A stretch of DNA of 64,000 nucleotides, taken from assembly GCA_020851035.1 (NCBI GenBank), contig JADZDM010000021.1, positions 62,001 through 126,000 on the forward strand, read 5' to 3'. The notes beneath the pieces were generated by a model that was not told where the DNA came from, made no database searches, and was given only the letters and a program-made list of their open reading frames with translations. The DNA is from Gemmatimonadaceae bacterium (lineage in GTDB: Bacteria; Gemmatimonadota; Gemmatimonadetes; Gemmatimonadales; Gemmatimonadaceae). The position numbers were made by a program, and so were the translations under genes. Within the stretch, counting starts at the first letter, position 1, and the number at the start of each line of letters is the position of its first letter. Shown here one piece after another: positions 15,049 to 24,648 of this stretch.

Positions 15049-17424
15049 CTACGCTGGACGGCGATTGCGTCGCGCACGCCAGCGGCGGGGGGCGGCGGAC
15101 GCCGACTCAGGCGGCAGGAGCCAAGCGCGAGCATGCAGAATCGCTACGACACGGGGGTCATCGCGGATCACGACATCACGACGCTGCCGAATGGCATCCA
15201 TCAGGTCGTCGAGGTGGTTGAGATGGCGCCAGTCGTCCCGCCGTCCCGCGAGGTGATCCATCACGGCGGCACTTATCTCGGAGGCGTAGTGCTCCTTGAG
15301 GGTCGTCGCGAGATCACCCGTCAGGTGTTCCGCGTATTGCCAGTCGCCCCGGGCACCGCCCCAATAGGTGCCGATGAGCAGCCGGATCCTGTGGAGCGTG
15401 CACGCCACCTTCTGTGCCCGCGTGAGCAGCGAGCGTCTCGCTGGCACGGCGTCGCCGTGGAGCAGTCGAATGATGTCATAGAGGGCCTCATGCACCCGGG
15501 CGGCGAACTGGCCACCGACCCGGATGCGGCGCCGTGAGCGCGGCGCACTCGGGAACAGCGCCAAACCGTCCAACGCCGCCGCGTTCGGGGGGAGCGTTCC
15601 CTCACAGACCGGCCGCTTGTACGTGAAACCATGGGAGACCTCGCGGAACCACCAGTCGAGCAGGTCGTGATCGACACCTGTGGGACTGAGCTGGTGGACG
15701 TGCGGCTGCACCGGCTTGCGAGCCCGCTGCGACCGGCGTCGCCGCTCCGAGATCTTTAGACTGGCTGGGTCCACCTGTCGGTTCGTACCAAACCGCACAT
15801 CCACGCGGACCAGACGACCATCGATGTAGGTGGTGGTCACGTGCCGACCATGCTGAGCATTCGCATAGTTCTTCCGGCGCATGCCGTCGTCGCAGACCAT
15901 GGCGACGGCGCAGTAGTCGTGCAGGAGGAAGGCATACCGGCGATACGCGGCAGCGCACACGGCGTCGCTCGCTCCACAGGAAAGCCGATGCTGCCACTCC
16001 ACCCGAGCGGCATGCGCACGGTTGGCCATCCAGGTCAGACCGACCGTGCTGAGCAGCGGCAGGCTGAGGTGGGTCACCAGCCAGACCTTGTCGATCCCGG
16101 TACCCTCCCTCACGTCCGGGCCGGGCTTGGAGGCGTGCAGCCACTCCATGACGAAACGACGTCTGGTCACCTGAATCGCCCAGTCGTTCGCATCCAGCGC
16201 CTCCGCGTACACCGCCGTCACGACCGACCACAGCGCACACTCGTTCCGGACGCAGACTTCCGGGATCCAATGCTCCGACGCGCCCTGATCACCTCCAAGT
16301 GCCGATGCGGTGCGTGCGGCTGGGCCATCCTCGAGCATCAGGCGCTTGATCAGGGGGCCGGACGCCCGCGCGACCTGCCCCACTTTCGCAATGAAGTCGG
16401 CGTGTCCCACCTCCCGCACTACACCCGGCAACGGTACATCGACCGCGAACAGGTGCCAGAGGCGTACCTCACCGCGGATGGGGAGATGCGACACGAGCTC
16501 AGGCCTGTCGTACAGCCCCTCAAGCAGGGATACGGTTCGAACCACGGCATCCATGATGGCCGTGTGCCAGGCGTCGGAGACGGCGCCCGACGCCGGGGTG
16601 CCGAGATACAGCGTCAGCTCCTGTGCGATGCTTGGGTACGTGCCGGAGAGCTGCTCCGCGAGTAGCCCGAGCCGGTCACGATGACAGGTCGTCACGGCGT
16701 CGCCAGACAGCTGGACGACACGGGCGACGCGGCTGCGCCAGTGGGGACGCCTGTCCAGCGAAGCGTATTTTCCAGCGTTGGCTGCGTCAGCACGGATTGC
16801 GTCTGCGCGAATGCGACGGTACGCGGAGCAGGCGTTGCGGATGGAGTTCGCGGCGTAAGGGCTCGGCTCCGTCCCGGCGTACGCGTAAAGCTCGTCCATG
16901 GACGGCATTTTTTCGGGGGCAGCGAACGCACCCATTGCCGCGCACGTCCGCGCGAGGACGACCAGCTTGCTCTGGTCTTGCCGCCGACGGGCGAAGCTCC
17001 GGAGCTCTAGGAACCCTGCGGACAGGAAGAGATGCGGTGAGTCGAGCTTGCGCGACGCGGGATCGATGCCGGTCAGCAGCCGCAATGCGCGCCGCGCGCG
17101 GCTGGCAGCCTCGCTGGGGTTCGCGTGACCGCGTCCCCGTGCCGCAGCCGCCGCGTGCTGCGGCAGGTCCGGCAATGCAACGCGGACATCGGCGGTGTCG
17201 ACCATGGCGTGCCGCAGGGCCGCACGGACGGTGCTCGTGAGGCCGTGTTCGACGCTGTCGCTGACGGCATCGGCGTAGGGCCTGCCGCCGGTTGGAGCCC
17301 GGCTTGCAGCGCAGATGGTCTTCAAGGCGCGAAGGCAGCCGTCCAACGAGAGCGGGCGCGTCAGGCATGGACGGAAGCGGGCCAGCCCTGCGGGCGGCTG
17401 CGTGGCGCGGAAATGTTTGGTCAT
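15049..17424 (-). CDS. large unknown protein, possible tyrosine-recombinase-like C-terminus
   Basis: About 791 residues from ATG 17424 (MTKHFRATQPP); the start is uncertain and a longer frame reaches 17478. The sequence is well balanced over its length. Near the C-terminus are LFPSAPRS, then LHRIRLL, then AEHLTGDLATTLKEHYA. This spacing (H-x-x-R, a later H, then Y) resembles the last boxes of tyrosine recombinases. The upstream arginine box is not obvious, so the match is weak. No other domain recognised. Confidence 0.4.
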   Translation of the reverse strand: MTKHFRATQPPAGLARFRPCLTRPLSLDGCLRALKTICAASRAPTGGRPYADAVSDSVEHGLTSTVRAALRHAMVDTADVRVALPDLPQHAAAAARGRGHANPSEAASRARRALRLLTGIDPASRKLDSPHLFLSAGFLELRSFARRRQDQSKLVVLARTCAAMGAFAAPEKMPSMDELYAYAGTEPSPYAANSIRNACSAYRRIRADAIRADAANAGKYASLDRRPHWRSRVARVVQLSGDAVTTCHRDRLGLLAEQLSGTYPSIAQELTLYLGTPASGAVSDAWHTAIMDAVVRTVSLLEGLYDRPELVSHLPIRGEVRLWHLFAVDVPLPGVVREVGHADFIAKVGQVARASGPLIKRLMLEDGPAARTASALGGDQGASEHWIPEVCVRNECALWSVVTAVYAEALDANDWAIQVTRRRFVMEWLHASKPGPDVREGTGIDKVWLVTHLSLPLLSTVGLTWMANRAHAARVEWQHRLSCGASDAVCAAAYRRYAFLLHDYCAVAMVCDDGMRRKNYANAQHGRHVTTTYIDGRLVRVDVRFGTNRQVDPASLKISERRRRSQRARKPVQPHVHQLSPTGVDHDLLDWWFREVSHGFTYKRPVCEGTLPPNAAALDGLALFPSAPRSRRRIRVGGQFAARVHEALYDIIRLLHGDAVPARRSLLTRAQKVACTLHRIRLLIGTYWGGARGDWQYAEHLTGDLATTLKEHYASEISAAVMDHLAGRRDDWRHLNHLDDLMDAIRQRRDVVIRDDPRVVAILHARAWLLPPESASAAPRRWRARRNRRPA

Positions 17425-17975
17425 TGGCAGGGTGTCACGAGGGATGCGCGCCGCAGGCAATGGGCGCACCCGCACCATGCCGCTCTGGCGCCGTGGGCGC
17501 GGAGAGCCTTACAACCCCTGCTGGTCTCGTGCTGGTCTCAGCGGCGTTCTCGCCCGATTCCTCCGGCATTTACAGCACGAGATCATGAACATCCTCGTCG
17601 GAAATGGCGGCATGATTATGCTGTAAGGTACGAAGATCGGTGTCACGTACTGGTCAAGTCTTGGTCTCATGGGCACTTGGCTACACCGCCCCGCTTGATC
17701 AGAACTGAGGGGAGTGGTCAAGCGGCTTGTAAGCGACGCCGGTGCGCCACGTCATCACGAATGGCAGCCCGGAGCCAGCGTCCGCTGAGATTCGGGACGC
17801 GCACACGGCACCCCATCTTGCCTCGTTCCGAGGCAGGTGCACCCACCGTGCATGTGCTCGGCCTATCGAAGGCAGACCCCAAATAGACGACGCCGTGTGT
17901 AACCACGCGAATCGCGTGGTAATCCCAGATCCGCGGCTCATCGTCGGTGTTCGCGCCAACCCGAGCCTCGCAGCA
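17425..17975. other. no confident gene; probable regulatory gap
   Basis: 550 bp upstream of the large unknown gene. GGTCTC-containing tracts recur (near 17525, 17535 and 17662), and short frames on the minus strand (17718-17906) lack starts with ribosome sites. I cannot support a gene. Confidence 0.35.
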
Positions 17976-18009
17976 CTGGACTTCGCGACCGTGAGGTCGC
18001 GAAGTCCAG
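17976..18009 (-). terminator. 15-bp perfect-stem hairpin
   Basis: CTGGACTTCGCGACC (17976-17990), loop GTGA, then the exact reverse complement (17995-18009). It lies about 15 bp past the stop of the minus-strand gene at 18024, a terminator position, but lacks a T-run. It could instead be a binding site. Confidence 0.5.
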
Positions 18010-18023
18010 TGAGCACGAGGAAG

Positions 18024-18629
18024 TCAGAACAGGCGAATCGTCGAAACGTTGTTGCCCGTGTCGCGATCCCACGTCGTTTGGATCTTCGGGTGTACCGGAA
18101 ACTCGGGCGAACGGATCGGGTCGAAGTCAGCTGACCGCAATGCGCACGCCCCCGCCTCGCCGAACACGCCGACGACCCGCTCGGCGAGATAGTCGGCAAC
18201 ATGCTGATCAGCGCGCTGGCCCGTGCCGAGCAGCATGCGGATGACATCCAGCGAGAAGGCCAGCAAGGACGGATGCACGTCCTGAGTGCCCCCTAAACCT
18301 GAGAGCACGTAGGCCAGCCGAAGCGGATGCCCGGTGCCACCAAGCGCGTCATCGAGCGCGACAGGTTCGACATTCGCGAGGGCTGCCGCGCGAAAGAGCG
18401 GAGTGAGCAATTCACTTGATCCGCCGTACAGGCGAATGATCAAGCGGGCATCAGGAATGCAATTGTGGAACCGCAAAGCGAAGAGCACCCGTGCCATCAC
18501 GGTGGCATCAAGCGTGGGCCATTCGGCACGGTCTGCGGGGAGCGGAATCGTCGGGAAGCTGAGCGCATTCCGTTCAGCCGGGACAGGCGGAGCGCCGCCG
18601 AGCTGCTGGCGCGTGATTCTGGGAGACAT
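18024..18629 (-). CDS. unknown protein
   Basis: 201 residues from ATG 18629 (MSPRITRQQLGG). Composition is balanced, with motifs MARVLFALRFHNCIPD and LLAFSLDVIRMLLG and a C-terminus DRDTGNNVSTIRLF. A longer frame to 18797 is Arg/Pro-rich and unlikely. No family recognised. It is followed by a strong hairpin. Confidence 0.5.
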   Translation of the reverse strand: MSPRITRQQLGGAPPVPAERNALSFPTIPLPADRAEWPTLDATVMARVLFALRFHNCIPDARLIIRLYGGSSELLTPLFRAAALANVEPVALDDALGGTGHPLRLAYVLSGLGGTQDVHPSLLAFSLDVIRMLLGTGQRADQHVADYLAERVVGVFGEAGACALRSADFDPIRSPEFPVHPKIQTTWDRDTGNNVSTIRLF

Positions 18630-18928
18630 ACGATGAGCTTGGGAAGAGGGCCGTCGACAGCGGGGCGGAAGTGCCCGGAGCACGCGTTCGCGTGTGCTGC
18701 CATGCCAACAGGCTAAAGCGGGAGGTGGGCCGGCCTGAATGCGGCCAATCGAGCGGTCTGGACAGCCGTGCGTGCGCCCTGCTGTGAGGGAAGCCAAGCG
18801 CGACAGCTACCCTCGGACGGCGCAAAAGAGGCGCGATGCAAAACCCCTTGATGACCAGCTGATTCCAGCCACGCCGACTGCAGCGCGGAGCGTGACCGGG
18901 ATCAGTGACCCGACATTCGTCGCGGTGA

Positions 18929-19690
18929 TCAGGACGAAGGAGCCTTTCGCGCGCCTAGGCTCCGCTTGCGCGCCACGACAATCCGCGCCCGCGACGTGGT
19001 CGCAGCAGCTTGGGCCGCCAGGGATGCCTCCAGCGACGCAACCCGGGTCTCTGCGACTCGACACCGCTCGGTCTCGACGCGAAGGGCTTCACGTGCCGCT
19101 GCCAGCGCCTGCTTGAACTCCGTGACGGTACCGCTCGCGAGCTCGGCTTCCCGACGAACGAACTCGACCTCCTTGCGCAGCACGCCAGCCTCCTCGCGGA
19201 GCGCTGATATCGCTGCGGCATGCATCGCTACGGTCTCCCGATGCGCACGCGTCGCTTCATCGAGCTGTTCCGCAAGCGTCTGTACCTGCGACGCCAGTTC
19301 CGCGGTGTCCCGCTGCCAGACCTCTGCCTCAGCGGCGCGAACCGTACGCAGGTCCTTCCACTCACGCTCCGCCGCGGCACCAGCGACGACGATTGCGTCT
19401 TTCAGGAGCGTCAGCGCGGCCGTCGGGATGCCGGTGACATCGTCGAACGGCGGCACCGGAGCGACCGCCGGTTCGACCAGCTCGACGAGGAAATCATCGG
19501 GCAGCGTGGCACGCAGGTGCGCGTTGACGCCGCGCTCAACCTGAACGGCGCGAAGCGCATAGCTTGCCCGGAGAGCGCTGCCACGATTCCGCGCAGCCTT
19601 GATAATCTCGCGCCCAGTCGGGAAGGCCTTGTTGTTGCAACCCACGAGGCCCCGAGCCACGGCCAGCAGTTCCTTGGTGGTGATATCCAT
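18929..19690 (-). CDS. KfrA-like DNA-binding coiled-coil protein
   Basis: 253 residues from ATG 19690. The N-terminal 60 residues (ELLAVARGLVGCNN, then PTGREIIKAARNRGS) resemble the KfrA N-terminal DNA-binding domain. Residues about 100-235 form a long heptad-rich coiled coil (EVEFVRREAELASG), and the tail is basic (KRSLGARKA). KfrA proteins organise or partition plasmid DNA, so it fits a mobile element that may persist outside the chromosome. The assignment is by pattern only. Confidence 0.5.
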   Translation of the reverse strand: MDITTKELLAVARGLVGCNNKAFPTGREIIKAARNRGSALRASYALRAVQVERGVNAHLRATLPDDFLVELVEPAVAPVPPFDDVTGIPTAALTLLKDAIVVAGAAAEREWKDLRTVRAAEAEVWQRDTAELASQVQTLAEQLDEATRAHRETVAMHAAAISALREEAGVLRKEVEFVRREAELASGTVTEFKQALAAAREALRVETERCRVAETRVASLEASLAAQAAATTSRARIVVARKRSLGARKAPSS

Positions 19691-20250
19691 CTGAACAACC
19701 TCCCTTCCGACGATGTGACCGAGGCCGCGCTCGCGGCTCGGACCGCCGGCGACTCCGTGAGGGGCAGTCGGATCGGCTGTGGCGAAAGCCTAGTGCGGTC
19801 GTGGGGGGGCTGCCGGTTGCGGCGCCGGAGGAGGCTGCCTGCAGACAATTGGGGGCTGCGACCGACGTTCCAGGCCGGGAGCGGACTGGCTCCGAGGGAG
19901 AGCGCTGCCCACGCGATCCAGCGGGGGGGCGGCTGCGATGGGTTCAGGCGTTGCACGACGTGGGCGGATCGTGCGGACGCTGGCTCACTCGGACGGGCGT
20001 CCCCGCGCGCATGCTCGGTTCTCGCACCTGCGCGCTGTCGCGCGGGTGCGCGATTCGTGCAGGCGCGCGGTTCGTTTCAGTCTAGGGGTCTCACCCCGCT
20101 GCGCACGCCTAAGCGCAGTTAGGCATGCGCAGCACTCTAGGCGGCGGCACCCGCCATGCGGTCTGCAGAGCTGCTCAGGGAGCAGGCTGCCGGTGTCAAC
20201 GCCGTTCGATATCGCTCACTTCTCCACACTGAGTGGGGAATTTCAGACGA
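19691..20250. other. no gene seen
   Basis: 560 bp between the KfrA-like gene and the methyltransferase. Frames here are short and overlapping. It includes G-runs (19805-19811, 19921-19930) but no clear palindrome, tRNA or promoter that I can support. Confidence 0.4.
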
Positions 20251-21714
20251 TCACTTACAGAGTCCAGATTCGTACTGCACGACGGATGAGGAATCATCGA
20301 GATCCACACCGAGTTCGCGGTCCAAAGCTGCCCGCAGGAAGCGCGCGAGCGGAGCGGCATGGTGTCCACGGGATTCGTCAGGTTCAGCGCTCGCCAAGCA
20401 CCGACGCAATTGCCAGCCGATGGCAGCAGCTAGAGGCACAGGCACGGCATTACCAATCTGGGTGTACCGCGGCGCCTCGCGCACCGTTTCACCACTGCGG
20501 ACGTCTCCCGCGCGACGGTCGCCGCCAGTTGTACGAGGCCCCTTGAACTGGTACCAGTCGGGGAAACCTTGCAGCCGGGCCCACTCGCGCACCGTCAACG
20601 AGCGTGATTGTGCGAAATGCACGTAATCATCTGGCAGCGACGCAACAGTGATACCCGGCGCCCTGTCGCCCCACGTTGCTGGAAGGGCGCGCTGCGCGAA
20701 CTTCTTCGTGCGCTGCGCTTCCGGAACTTCCTTCCCTTGTCGGATGAGCCCAAACCGCGCTCGCACATGTGCGGCGTGCCGGCTGTACGCTTGCTCCGCT
20801 AGAGGCGCACCCTTCCGAGTCGCGACACCGTCACCTGATACAGCCGCGCGCATGGCATGCTGCCAGCCTGCTCTCGCGGCAGCGGGGTACGCGCACGTCT
20901 CGAAGGCCCCCTTACAGCCGGCATGTGCCCACGCTTCCCAACTTGGATCAATGAGGTCGCCAAGGAGCTCCTCCATGTCCGGCAAAAATTCGCGCCGCCT
21001 CTCAGGCGATAGCGCAGGTGGCAGCAACAGCGCCTTTGTCGCAAGCTGTTCGTCACGCGCCGTGCAAGCGTTTATGGCCTGACGTGACAACGTGCGTACT
21101 GAAGGATGGGCAAGTTCACGTATTGCCTCCCACCGCTCCTCACGAAGACCGACCATGAGCACTCGCGGACGGTTCTGCGGCACGCCGAACTCGTAGGCCC
21201 GGACAACGTCGTACGCGATGACATACCTGTCCCCGAGCGTCCGTAGGAAGTGGCGACGAACCCGGTCCCAGACCTTTCGCGGGTCGTCCCGTGACCAGCG
21301 TGCGGACAGAAGCCCACGGACGTTCTCGAACAGGAACGCCTCCGGCTGCAGCTTGTCGATCACCGAAATCATGTCCTTGTACAGGTGGTTGGACGCGATT
21401 TCATGCTTCTCGACATCGCTATGCGTGCGTCGGTGACCGATGCCGGAGAACCCTTGGCACGGCGGCCCGCCCGCAACCAACGTCACGCGTTCGTTCCGGC
21501 CCAGTCCGGCAAGCCTCCGCAGCTTGCTGGGCTCGGCGTCTGCGAGCTGCCGCACGTCCGTCTCGACATGCACAGAGCCGTCGCGGTTGGCCACATAAGT
21601 GGCCCGCGCCGAATTGTTGAGCTCGGCTGCGAGCACAGGCACGAAACCGGCAAGCTCGAGGCCGAGGGATAACCCTCCGCACCCCGCAAACAGGTCTACA
21701 AGGGTGAGATTCAC
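20251..21714 (-). CDS. DNA (cytosine-5) methyltransferase
   Basis: 487 residues with the standard C5-methylase motif order: I (DLFAGCGGLSLGLE, residues 7-20), IV (GGPPCQGFSG, catalytic Cys about 86), VI (ENVRGLL), VIII (QNRPRVLMVG), a target-recognition segment, then IX/X (REWARLQGFPDWY, YTQIGNAVPVPLA). It transfers a methyl group from SAM to cytosine C5 in a specific sequence that cannot be predicted here. It diverges from a damaged vsr gene and lies at the head of a restriction-like operon, so it probably protects the element's own DNA. Confidence 0.95.
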   Translation of the reverse strand: MNLTLVDLFAGCGGLSLGLELAGFVPVLAAELNNSARATYVANRDGSVHVETDVRQLADAEPSKLRRLAGLGRNERVTLVAGGPPCQGFSGIGHRRTHSDVEKHEIASNHLYKDMISVIDKLQPEAFLFENVRGLLSARWSRDDPRKVWDRVRRHFLRTLGDRYVIAYDVVRAYEFGVPQNRPRVLMVGLREERWEAIRELAHPSVRTLSRQAINACTARDEQLATKALLLPPALSPERRREFLPDMEELLGDLIDPSWEAWAHAGCKGAFETCAYPAAARAGWQHAMRAAVSGDGVATRKGAPLAEQAYSRHAAHVRARFGLIRQGKEVPEAQRTKKFAQRALPATWGDRAPGITVASLPDDYVHFAQSRSLTVREWARLQGFPDWYQFKGPRTTGGDRRAGDVRSGETVREAPRYTQIGNAVPVPLAAAIGWQLRRCLASAEPDESRGHHAAPLARFLRAALDRELGVDLDDSSSVVQYESGLCK

Positions 21715-21719
21715 TTCGT

Positions 21720-22258
21720 GTGCATTCGGATCCGCTTCCTAAGGGCCGCAAGGATCACGGAAAGCTAAGGCCCAGTCACGTCACCTTCCAGGCGAGCACG
21801 ACGCGCGACCAAACCTTGCCAGCTCAGCAGCGCTCTGATCCTACCTTCGCAAGTACGCCAGAGGCTCGGCGTCGCATCTGGCGGGCGATACGGGGAGTGG
21901 GAAACCTCACTACCGAGGCTGCCTTCGCGGTCCTGCTCCGGAGGCACGGCCTCTCTGGTTGGCGGCGACACCAGCCGTACCCGGGTCGCCCAGACTTCGC
22001 GTGGCGCCGCGAAAAGGTCGTCGTATTTGTTGATGCGGTTGCTTTTGGCACGGCTGCCCCAGGCACTATCGGCCGCCGCGCGCAAACCCCGAATTCTGGG
22101 CCACCAAGGTTGCGACAAATCGTGCACGAGACCGACGAGTGACCAGGGCGCCGCGTGCTTCCGGCTGGCGGGTGGCGCGAATCTGGGAGTGCCGATTGCA
22201 CGAGCCTGCTACGTTGTCCCGTGTCGCCCGGGCTCTTGGACGCAATCTTCGGGAATAG
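21720..22258 (+). pseudogene. vsr: very-short-patch repair endonuclease, frameshifted
   Basis: Frame 1 encodes ARRRIWRAIRGVGNLTTEAA, then RPDFAWRREKVVVFVD as in Vsr. At 22035-22036 two extra bases (gc) break the frame. The next frame continues exactly with GCFWHGCPRHYRPP, NPEFWATKVATNRARD and GWRVARIWECRLHE and stops at 22258. Vsr nicks T:G mismatches created by deamination of 5-methylcytosine, so it partners the adjacent methyltransferase. As written it is inactive; a single sequencing error could also explain it. The start is unclear (GTG 21720 or a later TTG). Confidence 0.85.
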
Positions 22259-22351
22259 TCCGAGACAAACGCCCGCCGCACCCTGCCCCCTGAAGCCCGT
22301 GACATTTCAGGGCGGTGTGGTGAACGCCAAAAGATTATCCCGCTGGGCTGG

Positions 22352-22378
22352 TTGACTCCGCCGGGCATAAGGATAAAT
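22352..22378 (+). promoter_or_regulatory. possible promoter of the DptFGH-like operon
   Basis: TTGACT at 22352-22357 and GATAAAT at 22372-22378 lie just upstream of the operon. Spacing to the second box is short (14-17 bp depending on register), so the call is tentative. If correct, translation would start close to the RNA start or from a later codon. Confidence 0.3.
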
Positions 22379-22386
22379 CCGCTACC

Positions 22387-24648
22387 ATGAGGCGACTGTC
22401 AGGGCCTCGTGCTAAATGTTCGTGCGCACGTGCCATTGCCGAAAAGGAACGCGCGTCCGCGCACGCCCCCCCTCTGAAGAAGCCAGCCCGGGTCCCACCT
22501 GCTCATCTGGCATCCCCCTTTGCCCACACTGTGTCAGAATCTGCGCTGATTGCGAACACCTACCCACGGGGGCTCCTCGATTGGGCAGGACACCGGACCG
22601 GCGGTGTTCGCCGGCTGTTCTATGGCGCGACAGGCCGCCCGGCTGGGGACTTGATTGAGACACCTCTCTTGTCACGGCTTCGAGACTGGGCTCGCGACGT
22701 GGCTGGCCGTCATGCTGACGCTCCACGCATCGTGCTTCTCGTCGGCGGGCCGGGCAACGGTAAGACGGAGGCGGTTGAGGAGGCGATCCGCGCCTTGGAG
22801 CGTGAACTCGCGCTCGATGGCGAGCTTGAGGCAATTCTTGCCCCACGCTTCGCGCCGACCGACGGATCCACGGTTCCGCGACTTGTCCAAGTAGACATTG
22901 GCTCAGCGCTCCGCTCCGCGCGCGAGTTGGTACTCACTCTGGTGCAGGACGCGTCGGTTGCCGACCCTGCGTTAGCTGGGCAGAGCGCGGCCGCTCTGTT
23001 AGTTGATGATCTCGAGCGAGAGGTCGCAGCGGACAAGTCGCATGTCTACTTGGCGTGCGTAAATCGCGGCGTCCTTGATGACGCGCTCATCCTCGCAACG
23101 GAGAGTGGCCGGGAGAACGTTCGCGCCCTGATTGAGGCGGTTGTTCGAGCCGCCGGCACTGGTCTCGCGGCCCCCCGCTGCTGGCCACTCTTGGACTTTG
23201 CAGCGGTCGCGGTCTGGCCGATGGATGTGGAGTCCCTCTTGGTGACGCGCGACGTGCCAGAGGATGAGCCCAGCGACTCACCTGCGATGCAAGTGCTCGC
23301 ATTGGCCACGACGGCCGATAGGTGGCCAGCCGAGGGTACCTGCCCGGCGGGCGACCGCTGCCCGCATTGTAGCAGCCGCGGGCTGCTGGCCGGGGCGAGG
23401 CACCGGACATCGCTCCTGCAGGTGTTGCGATGGTACGAGCTTGCCTCAGGAAAACGATGGAGCTTCCGCGATCTGCTCTCCCTGTTGTCCTACGTGTTGG
23501 CAGGAGCACCAGTGGAGGCCGCGGGGACTGTCCTCGGGCCCTGCGAGTGGGCCGCGCGGCTGCTAGAGATGAATGCCCGCGGGTCCGGCAAACCAGATGC
23601 CACGCGGCTCGCGGCCCCCTTCCTCCTTGTGGCTGCCCAATACCAGCACGCGCTCTTCGGACAGTGGCCACGCCTCGGACGGGCAGGAATTCGGTCCGAC
23701 CTCAAGGAACTGGGACTGGAGCAGGACAGCACGCTGCTCGGACTGCACCACTTCCTCACCATGGACCGCACGGCGTCCATTCCTGGCACACTCCGCGACC
23801 AACTGGCGAGCATCTGTGCGTTGCTCGATCCCGCGCTCGCAGACCCCGATTCGGACGTGGACGTGAGTGCGCGCTCTAAGGTTCCTTTGCGTGAGCTTGA
23901 CGCCCGATTCAGCCATGGCGTACGCGAGGGGCTCACGATGATTCGTCGGTATCACAGCCTCTCACCGCTCGAGGTCGACCTCCTCACTCGCCTCGCTGAA
24001 GCTGATGAGCGAGTCGGTGCGTCAGACGTCCGTCGGCGCCGGCCAGCAACCGCGGCACGCATGCACATGCTCCTGCGCGATTTCGCGTGCCGCATGGTCC
24101 GGCGCAGTCTTGGGGCAGCAGCAGCGGTCGTGCGCGATGCGCAGGTGCTGCGCGACTTTGAGCACGTGATCGCTGGCGATGAGCAGCTCCTGTACAACGC
24201 GGTCAGGGAGGTAGAAAGACAGCTCAATGACCGAGAACACTTCGTGGTCGACCTGACAACGACGTTCGGGGAGCCACTGCCGCCAGAGACCAGGCGCGTG
24301 GTGCTTCGCACTGACCGGCAGAAGGTGCGCGTACCAACGGCCACCGGGGCAGGACGCCCACGGTCTGACCTTCGCTACCTGTCTGCCGGGAAAAACGCCG
24401 CGAGTCAGGCAATCCCGCTGACCTACGAGCTGTTTCGTTCAATTCGCGAACTGCAGGACGGCATGCTCAGCGCCTCGTTGCCGCGCGCAGTAAAGGCCTC
24501 ACTCGACGCGGTTCGTGCGCGTCTCGCGGGTCGCGTCGTACGAGATGAAGAGCAGTTAGATCAGGCAAGAATTTTCATCGGGATTCGCGATGATGTCATC
24601 GTCCGCGAAATGGGCAAATTCCTCGTACGCGACAGAGCCGAGCAGTGA
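22387..24648 (+). CDS. DptF-like P-loop ATPase of restriction operon
   Basis: Up to 753 residues; a GTG at 22531 is an alternative start that removes a low-complexity N-terminus. Walker A GGPGNGKT is at about residues 120-127. ACVNRGVLDDALILA follows, then a cysteine cluster CPAGDRCPHC at about 319 and WSFRDLLSLLSYVLAG. This order and the two following genes suggest the DptF protein of phosphorothioation-dependent restriction (DndFGH/DptFGH), which supplies ATPase activity. Its stop overlaps the next start (GTGA). No dndBCDE modification genes are nearby; a 5mC methyltransferase is instead. The family call is from motif memory and gene order, not a database search. Confidence 0.5.
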   Translation: MRRLSGPRAKCSCARAIAEKERASAHAPPLKKPARVPPAHLASPFAHTVSESALIANTYPRGLLDWAGHRTGGVRRLFYGATGRPAGDLIETPLLSRLRDWARDVAGRHADAPRIVLLVGGPGNGKTEAVEEAIRALERELALDGELEAILAPRFAPTDGSTVPRLVQVDIGSALRSARELVLTLVQDASVADPALAGQSAAALLVDDLEREVAADKSHVYLACVNRGVLDDALILATESGRENVRALIEAVVRAAGTGLAAPRCWPLLDFAAVAVWPMDVESLLVTRDVPEDEPSDSPAMQVLALATTADRWPAEGTCPAGDRCPHCSSRGLLAGARHRTSLLQVLRWYELASGKRWSFRDLLSLLSYVLAGAPVEAAGTVLGPCEWAARLLEMNARGSGKPDATRLAAPFLLVAAQYQHALFGQWPRLGRAGIRSDLKELGLEQDSTLLGLHHFLTMDRTASIPGTLRDQLASICALLDPALADPDSDVDVSARSKVPLRELDARFSHGVREGLTMIRRYHSLSPLEVDLLTRLAEADERVGASDVRRRRPATAARMHMLLRDFACRMVRRSLGAAAAVVRDAQVLRDFEHVIAGDEQLLYNAVREVERQLNDREHFVVDLTTTFGEPLPPETRRVVLRTDRQKVRVPTATGAGRPRSDLRYLSAGKNAASQAIPLTYELFRSIRELQDGMLSASLPRAVKASLDAVRARLAGRVVRDEEQLDQARIFIGIRDDVIVREMGKFLVRDRAEQ

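Noticed and set aside
15049-17424. Confident tyrosine recombinase call
   Set aside because: The H-x-x-R, H and Y pattern at the C-terminus is suggestive, but the first catalytic Arg box is not identifiable and the protein is far longer than usual.
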